Below are positions 44,652 through 54,057 of a DNA stretch of 64,000 nt, piece after piece. Source of the stretch: DATFCK01 sp963728975 (GTDB lineage Bacteria; Verrucomicrobiota; Verrucomicrobiia; Chthoniobacterales; UBA10450); contig CAVSMF010000004.1 in the NCBI GenBank assembly GCA_963728975.1, forward strand, positions 106,592 through 170,591, written 5' to 3'. The notes beneath the pieces are model-generated. The model was not told the DNA's origin and did not search any database. It saw only the letters and a program-made list of their open reading frames with translations. Numbering within the stretch: position 1 is the stretch's first letter; every line of letters begins with the position of its first letter. The translations under genes were made by a program, and so were the position numbers.

Positions 44652-44711
44652 ATGTCACTGGGAATCGTTATTTGGATAATGATCTGGAACGCGGTCCTTC
44701 ACCGCGGCTGA
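44652..44711 (+). CDS. possible 19-residue hydrophobic micropeptide
   Basis: ATG 44652 is preceded by AAGGAG at 44639-44644 with ideal spacing, inside the end of the DUF2807 gene. The ORF encodes MSLGIVIWIMIWNAVLHRG and then a stop. It resembles the first helix of small membrane proteins, so it may be a genuine micropeptide or a truncated remnant. The following 44712-44943 has no gene that I can support. Confidence 0.3.
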   Translation: MSLGIVIWIMIWNAVLHRG

Positions 44712-44943
44712 GTCTTGGGGAGCGCGGGCATTTTGCCGCGGACCTCAGTAGGTTCACCAGCCAAAACAAAATACCCGTCCCTCAGTTGCAGGGTAAACTG
44801 ACAGTTTCCCTCGTGGCTGCGTCCTGCGGAAGCGAGGTGCGTTTGCATCCAAACGAAGCCACACCGGAAGCCACCGGCTTCCCCTACAGAAAACTCGGCC
44901 TATTTTGCTCATGCCATGTGGCTGCAGCCTTTCTTAAAATGCT

Positions 44944-45675
44944 TCAGCCGATGATCTCATCCACCAGCCGTGGCAACGATGCGCCCGCGGGTTCCCGGAT
45001 CGAGCGGGTGGCAAGTGGCGATAAGGATGTCGCTTCCGGGTTTATCTCAATCAGCCGCCCTACTTTGCCGGCGGCCCGCAACGCCCAGTCGGTGATATAC
45101 CCAAACAGGGCCGTGGTCCCGACGACCAGCACCAAATCACACGGTCCGGAGGCAAGGTAATTCTCAACTCTTCCGATTTCCCGCTGGTCCAGCTGTTCTC
45201 CAAACCAGATCACACCGGGGCGCATCAGCTCGCCACATCCGCCACAGACTGGCGGTCCGGATATTTGCTCTTCTTTCTCCGAATACTGGGTCGAGCAAGA
45301 AGAACAACGGGTGACAAAAATATCGCCGTGGATCTTTACGATCTGGTCCGAGGAAAGGTGTCGCCCATTCCATTCCGCGCGAGCGTGGAGGTCATCGACA
45401 TTTTGAGTGACCAGGAGAAAATTGGCGCAGGACCCGGCTAGCTTCACGATTGCGTTATGGGCCGGGTTTGGCTGTGCCGCACGGATCCGTTGACGGCGCT
45501 CGCGATACCAGTCCCAGACTAACCGGGGATCGCGGGCAAAAGCGTCCGGCGTGGCCAGCTTCGACGGGTCGAGATTGCGCCAGTAGCCTTCTTTTCCGCG
45601 AAACGTAGGAATGCCGCTCTCAGCCGAGATTCCCGCGCCCGTGATCACGAGCACTCGCAAGCCAGGCATGACCAA
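44944..45675 (-). CDS. cobB: NAD-dependent protein deacylase, sirtuin class III
   Basis: 243 aa. Removes acyl groups from lysine using NAD+. Motifs are VLVITGAGISAESGIPTFRG (NAD-binding), TQNVDDLHARA, catalytic His in IVKIHGDIF, four zinc cysteines (CSSC and CGGC), and PGVIWFGEQLD. WYRERRQR carries the Tyr-x-x-Arg pair that in SIRT5-type enzymes recognises succinyl/malonyl groups, so desuccinylase activity is likely. The Met may be the first or the third residue. Confidence 0.92.
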   Translation of the reverse strand: MVMPGLRVLVITGAGISAESGIPTFRGKEGYWRNLDPSKLATPDAFARDPRLVWDWYRERRQRIRAAQPNPAHNAIVKLAGSCANFLLVTQNVDDLHARAEWNGRHLSSDQIVKIHGDIFVTRCSSCSTQYSEKEEQISGPPVCGGCGELMRPGVIWFGEQLDQREIGRVENYLASGPCDLVLVVGTTALFGYITDWALRAAGKVGRLIEINPEATSLSPLATRSIREPAGASLPRLVDEIIG

Positions 45676-45807
45676 CCAAACCGCGTTTCCGGAAAGCTGG
45701 CAACGCGATAGTCCCGGCCTAGCGCGAATCCAGACTGTCTCTGCGGTCTATCTCTTGGCCAGGCGAACCTCCGTATTCGAAAGGGCGCCCTGACCAAATT
45801 ATTTTTA

Positions 45808-46230
45808 CTACCGGCTTTTTCTCAAGATCAGCTCCCCGGACATCGGCGCAGCAGTCAAGTTATAGGTCATGCCCTTGTGCACATCGAGAGTCAAATCGAA
45901 CCAATTCGGATTGGATGATTGCGGCGTCGCTTTGACAGACAGAACATGCTTTCCCGGGGTCAGGAACGTGTGATAGGAGCTGCCGTAGCCAATGCTCGAT
46001 ACTTCCTTGCCGTCGATTTTCAGGGCAACGATGACATCGTTGCCGAGAAGAGGGTATCGCTGAATGCTCACCCGGCCGCCATCATTGAGTCCCGTGGCCG
46101 ATGTTGCGTGCGATGCCCCCGCCGTAGCCTTGCCCGCTTTACGAGTCTCCGCCTGAACAGGTAGTGCGAGGGCGAACACGACACCGATCAGGCCAAGGAT
46201 GATCAAAGAACCTATGGGATATTTTTTCAT
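45808..46230 (-). CDS. small exported protein, paralogue A
   Basis: 140 aa with a signal peptide (about 1-27). Mature beta-rich domain with GRVSIQRYPLLGNDVIVALK, IGYGSSYHTFLTPGKHVL and ending LTAAPMSGELILRKSR. The gene at 46298-46687 encodes a relative with the same order of motifs, so this is a tandem pair. The PGKHVLSV-type strand recalls PEGA-like domains; function unknown. Confidence 0.7.
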   Translation of the reverse strand: MKKYPIGSLIILGLIGVVFALALPVQAETRKAGKATAGASHATSATGLNDGGRVSIQRYPLLGNDVIVALKIDGKEVSSIGYGSSYHTFLTPGKHVLSVKATPQSSNPNWFDLTLDVHKGMTYNLTAAPMSGELILRKSR

Positions 46231-46297
46231 GCCTCACCTTGGTGCAATTTAAGCCGGTTGGCTATCCCCAAGATAGCTGCGCTGACTTCCGGCTGCC

Positions 46298-46687
46298 CTA
46301 CCTGTTCCGCCGCAGGATTAGCTGACTGGCAAAGGGCACAGCAGTAAAACTGTAGGTCCGCCCTGGGCGAACATCGAGTTCAATCGTCCACCAGTCACGA
46401 TAATTGGGACGCGGTGTAGCGAGCACGGCCAAAACGTGGCGACCCGGAGAGAGAACAGTTTCAAAAGTATGCCCGTATCCAATGCTCGCCACCCGCCGGC
46501 CATCGATGCCAACACTGACAAATACCTCGTTACCCAGATTGGGCGTTCGCCGAATCACGAGAACCCCACCCTCGCTCCACGCATAGGCGCGAACGGTAGG
46601 GTATTCCTCGGCCCGAGACGACGCCAGCAGGCTACTTGCGATACCCACCAGGAATAGACAGCAGGCAACCGCTAAGAAGTTTTTCAT
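46298..46687 (-). CDS. small exported protein, paralogue B
   Basis: 129 aa, signal peptide 1-26. GGVLVIRRTPNLGNEVFVSV, IGYGHTFETVLSPGRHVLAV and FTAVPFASQLILRRNR align with paralogue A. It is the last chromosomal gene before the genomic island boundary at 46792. Function unknown. Confidence 0.7.
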   Translation of the reverse strand: MKNFLAVACCLFLVGIASSLLASSRAEEYPTVRAYAWSEGGVLVIRRTPNLGNEVFVSVGIDGRRVASIGYGHTFETVLSPGRHVLAVLATPRPNYRDWWTIELDVRPGRTYSFTAVPFASQLILRRNR

Positions 46688-46791
46688 GGAGTCCTTGGAG
46701 TGATGTCAGGCCGGGAAAACGAGGTTACAAATCCAAGACTACACCATATTGAAGCCTAATCGAGGGGGTTCCGACCGCGTTCGAGAAGAAT

Positions 46792-46816
46792 CTGCTCACG
46801 AGAGGACTCGAACCTC
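46792..46816 (-). other. attachment site, distal copy of the tRNA-Leu 3' end (att-like)
   Basis: These 25 bases are identical, in the same orientation, to 59386-59410, which are the T-arm and acceptor 3' half of tRNA-Leu. Flanking bases differ on both sides. An island lying 3' of a tRNA gene and ending in a copy of the tRNA 3' end is the standard geometry left by tyrosine-recombinase integration. No integrase gene remains in between. Confidence 0.8.
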
Positions 46817-46975
46817 TGGGCGTGGCGGTGAAAGGATACTCGCTGACGGTGTTTCCCAGGTAAACGCCTTTTGCGGTTTCGTTGGAAAACCGATCGCCGA
46901 CACCAAATCCTGGCAAAAACGCAACGTTTTGCAACGTTAACACGCGAACGGCAGAATAACGTCAGCCGCGACTTG

Positions 46976-47006
46976 GCAATTGTGCAGCAGCTTGGTGCAC
47001 AATTGC
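46976..47006 (-). terminator. perfect inverted repeat downstream of the AAA ATPase gene
   Basis: GCAATTGTGCA and TGCACAATTGC flank a 9-base loop, 13 bases beyond the ATPase stop on the minus strand. There is no T-run, so it may be a factor-assisted terminator, an mRNA-stabilising hairpin or a protein-binding palindrome. Confidence 0.4.
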
Positions 47007-47019
47007 ATCGCCGATTTCC

Positions 47020-48156
47020 TCAGACCCTCTGAGCCGACTGAATCCATAGTCGGAAGAATCGATCGGTGATCAGAAACGAGCCGTTGTCGCGGTCGATGAC
47101 ATCTCTTGCCAGGAGCGATTCTACCGCTCGTTGTGCGTTCGATGCGGAACTCAGTCCGTATCGGCTGATGAATTCTCCGGCGAAGACTTTGACTCCCGCG
47201 GCTTCGTTTGCGAGCCCCTTAAGAAACCTTTTTTGCGGAATGGTCAGTGATTCCCACAACGTCGTGTACGCGTAAGCTTCGCGATCCAATAGCAACTTTA
47301 GCGCTGCGCGAATTAACTCTGGCGTAACGGTTGCTTTGCGTTCGCACAATTCCCATAGCGCATGACAGAGATGCTGAGTGTAAAACGGGTGCCCCTGTGT
47401 CATGTCGCAGATCTGATGAATCTGCTTCTCATCGATCCGCTTTTCCGCGTCGGAAAAGTGTCGTTCGATGAATGGTTGCCAGTGTTTTTCTGCAATCGGA
47501 CCGAGCGGATAATGGCCGCCGGCTCGGTAGAGAGGGCGGTTCTTATCGAGAACCATTTTCTGAATGAGATGTTTGCGGCTTCCGAGAAAAATGTAACTTA
47601 CTCGGCCGTGCTTCTGAATAACGCTTCGCAGCTTCCGCTCCACGCGATCGCTGCCGTATTCGAGAATCTGCTGAAATTCATCGATCACCATCGCGACCTG
47701 GGGTCCATTTTTTGCGGCGATCCGCGCGGGTGTGTCTAGGACTTCTTCGAGGATCGGCTCGATCCGAGCGTGCTTGGCGAGACCAAAGGTCAGGCTAGGT
47801 TTTCCGTCCTCGTCGGCCGTTATGCTCGGCGATAAGTTGCTGAAAAAGTTCTTTGCTGTCTCCAGCGCTTTTTCCACCGAGGAACTCATTGATTCCGCGA
47901 TGGCGCGGGCGAGCGCTGCGACAAAGGTTGTCTCACTGTCTGTTGGCCACAGGTCGACATACGCTGATACGAAATTCTTGCGGGGCAGTTTATCGAGGGC
48001 CGCGCGGACCAGCGATGTCTTGCCATAGCGCCGCTCGGAGAACACGAACAGCTTCTCCGCGTTCTCCATGGCGCGGCGTAGATCCGCAAGTTCCTGCTTC
48101 CGGTTGCAGAAGGCATCACCGCTGACCACACCGCCGTATTCGAATGGGTTCCTCAC
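47020..48156 (-). CDS. AAA/STAND-like P-loop ATPase (ATPase_2 type)
   Basis: 378 aa. Opens with NPFEYGGVVSGDAFCNRKQE (ATPase_2 leader), Walker A ERRYGKTSLV and Walker B VAMVIDEFQ, then sensor region YIFLGSRKHL and a C-terminal winged-helix-like part (FLKGLANEAAG ... ISRYGLSSASNAQRAVESLL). Proteins of this family act as ATP-driven switches and often occur in mobile or defence loci. The start is GTG 48156, one base after the stop of the upstream gene, so coupling is likely. Partner or effector is not known. Confidence 0.8.
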   Translation of the reverse strand: MRNPFEYGGVVSGDAFCNRKQELADLRRAMENAEKLFVFSERRYGKTSLVRAALDKLPRKNFVSAYVDLWPTDSETTFVAALARAIAESMSSSVEKALETAKNFFSNLSPSITADEDGKPSLTFGLAKHARIEPILEEVLDTPARIAAKNGPQVAMVIDEFQQILEYGSDRVERKLRSVIQKHGRVSYIFLGSRKHLIQKMVLDKNRPLYRAGGHYPLGPIAEKHWQPFIERHFSDAEKRIDEKQIHQICDMTQGHPFYTQHLCHALWELCERKATVTPELIRAALKLLLDREAYAYTTLWESLTIPQKRFLKGLANEAAGVKVFAGEFISRYGLSSASNAQRAVESLLARDVIDRDNGSFLITDRFFRLWIQSAQRV

Positions 48157-48189
48157 ATTACGCAGTTTGCGTTACGCACATTGCGTAAT
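48157..48189. promoter_or_regulatory. TTACGCA half-site cluster at the ATPase start
   Basis: ATTACGCA (48157-48164), TTACGCA (48172-48178) and TGCGTAAT (48182-48189) form an inverted repeat with an extra internal half-site, ending at the start codon of the ATPase gene. It could be an operator but also encodes the last residues of the upstream ORF, so selection for regulation is unproved. Confidence 0.3.
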
Positions 48190-48586
48190 ACAACCAGGAT
48201 CCGGTCTGGTAAAGCGAGATCAATTCGGCATGCGGTTTTTGCGGGAGCGCGGAGCCGGTGTAGCCGGCGTACTCGCGGAGTTTGATGACGCCTGGATAGG
48301 TCTGCTTCAGAATCTCTTTCATGCGCGGCGTGCGCATGAGGTCCTTGAAAGAATTGCTGCTCAATTGCGCCTGCGTTGATGATTCGCTCCAGATGGCGAA
48401 TGGCATCGTGGGCTGGAGCTTTGGCGATAGCTCGGCGAAAACAGCTGATACGATACGAATCTTTCGGGTGCCATCGCGCACCATTTGCCGCGAGAATTTC
48501 GATGCAATGCAGCGCATCGTCGGGTCCTGGAATAACTGCGGAAGAACGAATCCAGGCTCCATTCGAACGATGAGAAGGCCGAGCAC
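48158..48586 (-). CDS. hypothetical protein between the ankyrin and AAA ATPase genes
   Basis: 142 codons from GTG 48586, starting 12 bases after the ankyrin gene stop and ending one base before the ATPase start. Its position in a tight three-gene run and the absence of a better frame favour a real gene. Sequence features are few: FVLPQLFQDP near the N-terminus, and YPGVIKLREYAGYTGSALP. No family recognised, no signal or membrane helix. Confidence 0.5.
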   Translation of the reverse strand: MLGLLIVRMEPGFVLPQLFQDPTMRCIASKFSRQMVRDGTRKIRIVSAVFAELSPKLQPTMPFAIWSESSTQAQLSSNSFKDLMRTPRMKEILKQTYPGVIKLREYAGYTGSALPQKPHAELISLYQTGSWLYYAMCVTQTA

Positions 48587-48598
48587 ATCGCGTTCTTT

Positions 48599-49396
48599 TC
48601 AGCCGTCTGGTTTCCGAACGTCGGCACCGAGTTTGATGAGGAACTCGAGCAGCTCAGGATTGGGCCAAAAACAATACTCATTAATCAGTGCGGTGACATC
48701 GTCGCGCGCTGGATCGATCCCGATTTTCTTAACGACATCGAACTGCCCGCGGCGCACTGCCGCGACCAGGGCTGTGTTGAGAGCTTCCTCATCGACATCT
48801 GAGTCGTCCATCATGGGCACGGGTAGTCGCGGGTCGGCTCCTGCCCACATCAGCAGGGACACCCATTTCAGATTTCCATCGGCGGCGTGATAACGGAGTG
48901 CCATGGTCGCCTGGCGTCGCGCCGAGGGAACCGTGTCCCGCACGCTCATGTAAACTCCGAGAAATTCGCGGTGCTTGTAGCGAAATGCGCGCGCGATGGG
49001 ATAACAATCGCATTCAAGATCAAGTCCGTTGGCTACGAACCAGCGCATGATCTGTGGATGTCGAGAGCATAGAATGGTATCAAAATCCACGGTGCGAGGA
49101 TCGGCGCCATATTGCGCGAGCAGTTCAACAAGATCGAAGTTGCGACCATCGATCGCCCGGATGAGCGCGTCATTCTTCTCTTCCTGGTCGACCGCTCCTT
49201 CCTGCAAGAGAACCTCCACCATACTGTGAAAGCCAGATTCGATTGCGGTGCGGATCGGTGAAGTCGCAGAATTTCCCGGCGGCATCCGATAAGGCCGACC
49301 GTCTCGGATCCACTGCTGCACGGCGAACAGCTTTCCGGCTCGGCAGAGCGAGCAAACCTCTTTCAGGTCATCGGGAAGCTTTTCTCGTTTTGGCAT
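48599..49396 (-). CDS. ankyrin-repeat protein
   Basis: 265 aa. At least five ankyrin-type helices-turn units: SPIRTAIESGFHSMVEVLLQ, NDALIRAIDGRNFDLVELLAQYGADP, shown here by the cores GRNFDLVELLAQYGADP, LKWVSLLMWAGADP, GQFDVVKKIGIDP, and PELLEFLIKLGADV. Begins with a basic/acidic helix and a Cys pair (CSLC). It is a protein-interaction module with no signal peptide, and it heads the ankyrin-hypothetical-ATPase run, suggesting a sensor or adaptor for the ATPase. Confidence 0.75.
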   Translation of the reverse strand: MPKREKLPDDLKEVCSLCRAGKLFAVQQWIRDGRPYRMPPGNSATSPIRTAIESGFHSMVEVLLQEGAVDQEEKNDALIRAIDGRNFDLVELLAQYGADPRTVDFDTILCSRHPQIMRWFVANGLDLECDCYPIARAFRYKHREFLGVYMSVRDTVPSARRQATMALRYHAADGNLKWVSLLMWAGADPRLPVPMMDDSDVDEEALNTALVAAVRRGQFDVVKKIGIDPARDDVTALINEYCFWPNPELLEFLIKLGADVRKPDG

Positions 49397-49534
49397 CTGA
49401 TAATCCGGTTTGTTCCATGAATTTATCGAGCGACATCATTGGTTCGGGATCAGGTGGATTCATCTGGCAGGATAAGATTTTCGCGCGAATTGCGGACAAG
49501 ATTGTAGCCGCTGCAGGCTGATTCATACTCCGGC

Positions 49535-49959
49535 ATGGACATGAAAGTTGAACAATTGCCGAGAGATTTTATCGCCGCCAGTCATGTGGCCCGCGTGGCT
49601 ATTCAACTGGCGAACATTGGAAAGAGCACGCCGGAACAAGAGCTGAATCGGGCGTGGCGACTGATTGAGGTCGCGAGAGGAATGGTTCGGGAACATGCGG
49701 CTTTCCGGCCGGTGTCGACAGAGCCGCCGAAGGCCGCCGAAAAGCCTAGAGGCGGAGTTTGTGTCGCTGCCTGGGCCGGGTAAGCGATGTCCGATTAGCG
49801 GTCTTTCGCGCTCGACGCTGTATCAGCTCGGAGGCGCTCGGAAAAATTCGAATGATCTCCCTTCGCCGCGAAGGCAATTTGCGAGGGAAGAGGTTAGTCG
49901 CGGTTGAATCCGTGAGGCATTATCTCAGAACACTGGACGCGCAACAGAATCCGCAATAA
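49535..49959 (+). pseudogene. frame-broken excisionase-like / HTH DNA-binding protein
   Basis: Three frames join into one protein. First part VEQLPRDFIAASHVARVAIQ to about 49740. Second part EFVSLPGPGKRCPISGLSRS, then TLYQL. Third part GKIRMISLRREGNLRGKRLV, then VESVRHYLRTLD, ending at 49959. The CPISGLSRSTLYQL helix-turn-helix and RGKRLVAVESV wing are typical of small excisionase/MerR-like proteins in integrated elements. Each junction is repaired by skipping one base. This is the only sign of recombination functions in the island. Confidence 0.6.
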
Positions 49960-49987
49960 GCGGCTGTGGTTCATTCTGTCCAAACGG

Positions 49988-50404
49988 CTAGGGTTTGCGT
50001 CCAGGATGACGGGCGTCGGGGCGATATGGATACGTCAGCGAATTGAGCCAATCTATCAGATTCGCTTCGCCAAATTTGTCGTTCTTCGGCGTTCGATTCA
50101 GAACGGCGGTCGAATTCAGCGGCTGGCGACCGAAGCCTGAGGCTGCGTCAATACCGCTAGAGCTATGAACGTCCAGGGTAAACTTCGTGAATTTGCGACC
50201 GCTGCATATCACTGCCGTCCGAAGCAGCATTAGAGCTGGAACTATATGGTTGAGCCAGTCCTCGGTTTCCTTCGATCCTAGCGCCGGATAGCGGTATGTC
50301 GTACCGCCTAGGCTTTGCCAATGGAAACGTTCAAGCATGCTTTGAATTCGACCGAGATCATGTTGCCCAGATTTCGGGATATCGAACGTAAGTGTAATTG
50401 GCAT
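49988..50404 (-). CDS. hypothetical protein downstream of hsdR
   Basis: 138 aa from ATG 50404 (the frame is open to 50443). MPITLTFDIPKSGQHDLGRI begins the protein. HWQSLGGTTYRYPALG and FTLDVHSSSGIDAASGFG look like conserved blocks of a family I cannot name. The first strand and helix recall small ferredoxin-like folds such as Cas2, but catalytic residues are not evident. It lies 66 bases after the hsdR stop on the same strand, so it is probably the last gene of the restriction operon. Confidence 0.55.
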   Translation of the reverse strand: MPITLTFDIPKSGQHDLGRIQSMLERFHWQSLGGTTYRYPALGSKETEDWLNHIVPALMLLRTAVICSGRKFTKFTLDVHSSSGIDAASGFGRQPLNSTAVLNRTPKNDKFGEANLIDWLNSLTYPYRPDARHPGRKP

Positions 50405-50470
50405 ATTTACTTTCAGGTGGTTGCTCGATCGAGCTTTCAACAATCGGCTCTGATGTCTAATCGCAGGATG

Positions 50471-53400
50471 TCACGTCCGCTCTTTGATTGCGTCCAAGAT
50501 TTCACGGGCAAGAATCGGGAATGCGGAGTTTTGAAATTCAGGATCGTCCATATAACGGGTGACGATCTTGTCATTTTCGCCCATCCGCTGAATCATCATT
50601 TCTTCGATAAGCTTCCGAATACCCAGATGAGAATTTCTCGAATTGCGGATTCGCGCGGGCCGTCTTGATGATCTGCTCATTCTTCGCAGCGCGTTCCTTG
50701 ATCTGCTCGAAAAACAGACGGTCCTCTTCGGTGAATTCAGTGCCGAAGCGATCGTTCAGCACGTTAATGATTTCGGATAAGTGGTGCTTTCTCATCTTTA
50801 GCTTTGCCGGTTCCGACATCTGTCGGGCTTTTTACTCCCACTGGGTCGCCTTCGTTCAACGTTATCGCTCCCGACGACACTCGCTCTAAGCGATAATATT
50901 GAAGGCCGACCTCATCCGTTAGTTTGATCGCCGGATCTCGTTCGATCGGCAGATGCGGAACAAGAAAGCGGCCGTAGCTATAAAGCTTTTCCATTTCAGG
51001 ATCGGCATACGGCACGATCTGGCTCATGAACGCGTACACGCGCGTGTAACCATTTAGTTTTTCCCGAAATTCTCGCCGCTGTTCTTCGTCCGGAATCGCT
51101 TTGAAACGATCGACTGCAGGCTGCAGCTGCTTCTGCATCGCGGCGTGATCCGATGCCTTCTGAGCCCCGGGCGCCCGATAGAAAATATTGGCGAATGCGT
51201 CGACTTCCGACCGAGTGATAAACCTGCGCTTGATCAAGCTCGTGTTTAAGCGCCTCCAGTTTCGAAATATCGGATGATTCCTGCAGACTCGTCGCATCGT
51301 AATACGGCTTGAACGCGCGATAGATGTCATCGGCAGGGTTAACGAAATCGAGGACGAATGGTTCGTCCTTGCCAGGAATCTTTCGATTGAGACGAGAGAG
51401 CGTTTGGACCGCCTGTACTCCATCGAGTCGCTTGTCGACATACATCGCGGACAAGCGCGGTTGATCGAATCCCGTCTGGTATTTGTTCGCGACAAGCAGC
51501 ACCTGATAATCAGACGAATCGAAACGTTCCGGTAGCTGCGCTTCGCTTATCGGCTTTCCTGTTACGATATCCGTATTCATTCCCGGCTCCGTGTATTCGA
51601 GTCCGGTTTCTGGATCTTTCACAGTCCCACTGAAAGCGACGAGCGGACGAATATCAGTATAACCGTTGCGTTTCAGGTAACGGTCGAACGCCAGTTTGTA
51701 GCGAACTGCATGCAGCCGCGATGAAGTGACCACCATCGCCTTTGCGCGGTCATCGAGCCGATGCTTCACGTGTTTACGAAAATGTTCCACCATCACTTCC
51801 GTTTTTTGTTCGATATTGTGCGGATGCAGCGACATGAATTTTGCCAACGCCCGCACACCCTTCTTTCTTCGGGAAGTTCGGGTCGTCTTCCGCCTCTTTT
51901 ACCAGCCTGTAGTAAGTCTTGATAGGACGTGTAGTTCTTCAGCACATCGAGGATGAACCCTTCCTCAATCGCCTGCCGCATGCTGTAGAGGTGAAACGCC
52001 TCAGGTTTTCCGGTTGTGCCGGCGCGCCCAAAAAGCTCCAGCGTTTTTCCTTTTGGCGTTGCGGTAAATGCGAAGAAACTCAGATTTGGCTGCCGCCCAC
52101 GCGACTGCATCACTTGATTCAGAATATCTTCGCCATCTGGCTCGTCTTCGCCGTTCGGCGGCTGGACCTTCGCGCCGAGAATTGCTTTTAACTCGCGAGC
52201 GGTCTCTCCGGTCTGGCTCGAATGCGCTTCATCAACAATCGACCGCATACTTGCGTCTCGCGATCGCCTTCTGCCATTCGCTCGCCTGTTTCTTTTCTTC
52301 GTCAGTTGCCGCTTCCGAGCTTTCCGCACCTGCGACGTGCAACAGACCGCGGAGGACAAACGGAAATTTCTGCAAGGTCGTAACCACGATTTTTGTTCCA
52401 TCGACCAGAGCGGCGGCCAACTGCCGTGAATCCTCGATCGATCGCCTTTACGACACCCTGAGCGTGTTCGATCTGATAGATCGCGTCCTGTAGTTGTTGA
52501 TCCAGCACGCGCCGATCAGTGATCACGATTACGCAATCAAAAATCTTTTCGTCGGTCGCCGTGTGCAGACTCGCCAGCCGATGCGACAGCCAGGAGATGC
52601 TGTTTGTTTTGCCGCTTCCGGCGGAATGTTGAATCAGATAGTTGTGACTCGGGCCTTCGTTGCGCGCCGTTGCGACCAGCTTCCGCACCGCATCGAGTTG
52701 ATGATAACGAGGGAAGACCATTGTCTCCTTCACGACGCGTTTCTTTCCGCCTTTTCCGTCGTCGATCTTCTCTTCTTTCTTCTCGATGAACATGAAGTGA
52801 CCGAGCACATCGAGGAAACTGTCGCGCTGCAGCACTTCTTCCCAGAAATAACCCGTGCGATAGCCGGAAGGATGCTGCGGATTTCCCGCGCCGCATTGCA
52901 CCTCGCCAGGATGACTTCCGCGGTTGAATGGAAGGAAATGCGTTTTCTCCTTCTGCAATCGCGTCGTCATATGAACTTCGTCGGGATCAGCCGCGAAATG
53001 GACGAGCGCGCGTGATTTGAATTGAAAAAGCGGCGCGCGCGGGTCGCGATCTTCTTTGTATTGCTTTACAGCGTTCCGCCAACTTTGATTTGTTCCTGGG
53101 TTCTTCAGCTCGCACGTCGCGACAGGCACTCCGTTCACGGCGAACAGCATGTCCACCGTGCAACCATCATTCGGATGACATGGAACCTGGCGCGTTAGCG
53201 TCAGCGTGTTTTTATTGTAAAGCTCCAGCACATCGTAAGTTCAGGCCGTGCGCCGGTTTGAAATAGGCGAGCCGAAATGTCTTTCCGTAGAATTTGAAAC
53301 CATGCCGCAAGACATGAAGCGAACCCTTTAGGTCCAGTTCTTTTGCCAGCGCGGTGATCAGCAGCGATTCGAGTCCGGCGCCGTGTAGGGCCTCGCATTT

Positions 53401-53566
53401 CTTCCCAAAGCTTCGGCTGCGTTGCTTGAAGAAATGAAATTATGCGCGCTGGAAAGAGCGCGCGTTCTTTGTCCCATTCCGATTTATCGCCTGGCTGCCA
53501 ACCCGCCTTTTCGTGGAGAATTTCTTCCACGTAAGTTTCAAAAGCGCGTTCGGTGGTCTGGGTCAT
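50471..53566 (-). pseudogene. hsdR: type I restriction enzyme R subunit, broken by nine +1 frameshifts
   Basis: About 1030 codons of HsdR can be followed from MTQTTERAFETYVEEILHEK (ATG 53566, overlapping the DUF4411 stop as ATGA) to LAREILDAIKERT. Nuclease motif CELKNP with upstream VDMLFAVNG, helicase motifs QHSAGSGKTNS, VDEAHSSQ and FAFTATPKGK, and the C-terminal EFTEEDRLFFEQIKE are all present in order. The frame must be changed nine times, near 53392, 53236, 52440, 52250, 51920, 51858, 51215, 50775 and 50645. Each time one base must be skipped. As sequenced no restriction subunit can be made. Confidence 0.85.
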
Positions 53567-54057
53567 GGTTTCGGCCCAAGAATGAACCGAGCCCGCTCGT
53601 GCCGTAGCATCTCGAACGGTGTCATACATTTAATGCCAAGACCGATGCACGCGTTGGGAATTTTGATTTTCTTCGTTGAGGCTGAGGCAATCTCGTGCGT
53701 CACAACCGTGAAACCGTGGGCCAACGCGTGCGCCACAAGATAAAAGTCCGCCACTTGAAGGAACGTATTGACGGCGGCGGGTTCATAGTTCTGGCCGGTG
53801 GCCCACGCACTCACTTTTCCCAAAGCCGGTAAGATGGCCGCGTCGGGTTTGAGAAAGAAGCCGGTCCCGCGCGTCGCCGCCCAGCCGGAAAGCTCGTCAC
53901 CGCCGGCTTCGATTTCATCGCCGACCTTTTCGGTGCTGAAAACCAAACTTGCGGCGTTCGACGCAATGAGCCAATCCCAGAAGGCCGGACAGAAATCCAA
54001 ACCGTAGTGGAGGTTCTTGGCCTGGATGAACACGTCGGCATCCAACAGATAAGTCAT
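53563..54057 (-). CDS. DUF4411 PIN-like protein (putative toxin)
   Basis: 164 aa. YLLDADVFIQAKNLHYGLDF is the DUF4411 opening with the first PIN acidic residue. FYLVAHALAHGFTVVTHE supplies a further conserved block. DUF4411 proteins are PIN-fold nucleases usually paired with an HTH-ImmA/IrrE protein, as here. ATGA overlaps link it to the upstream antitoxin-like gene (54054-54057) and to hsdR downstream (53563-53566), embedding the pair in the R-M operon. Confidence 0.82.
   Translation of the reverse strand: MTYLLDADVFIQAKNLHYGLDFCPAFWDWLIASNAASLVFSTEKVGDEIEAGGDELSGWAATRGTGFFLKPDAAILPALGKVSAWATGQNYEPAAVNTFLQVADFYLVAHALAHGFTVVTHEIASASTKKIKIPNACIGLGIKCMTPFEMLRHERARFILGPKP

Larger units (their letters stand above)
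46688..47019. other. 332-bp island boundary region without a gene
   Basis: Holds the distal attachment site (46792-46816) and, on the island side, a repeated AACGTT motif (46924-46938) and an 11-bp perfect inverted repeat (46976-47006). A 72-codon frame on the minus strand runs across the att site but has no recognisable protein features. Confidence 0.6.

Noticed and set aside
46792..46816. A second tRNA-Leu gene
   Set aside because: Only the T-arm/acceptor 3' half matches. The rest of the cloverleaf is absent, so it is an att-type copy.
46725..46943. Possible integrase remnant at the distal island border
   Set aside because: The 72-codon frame has no tyrosine- or serine-recombinase motifs and spans the att site.
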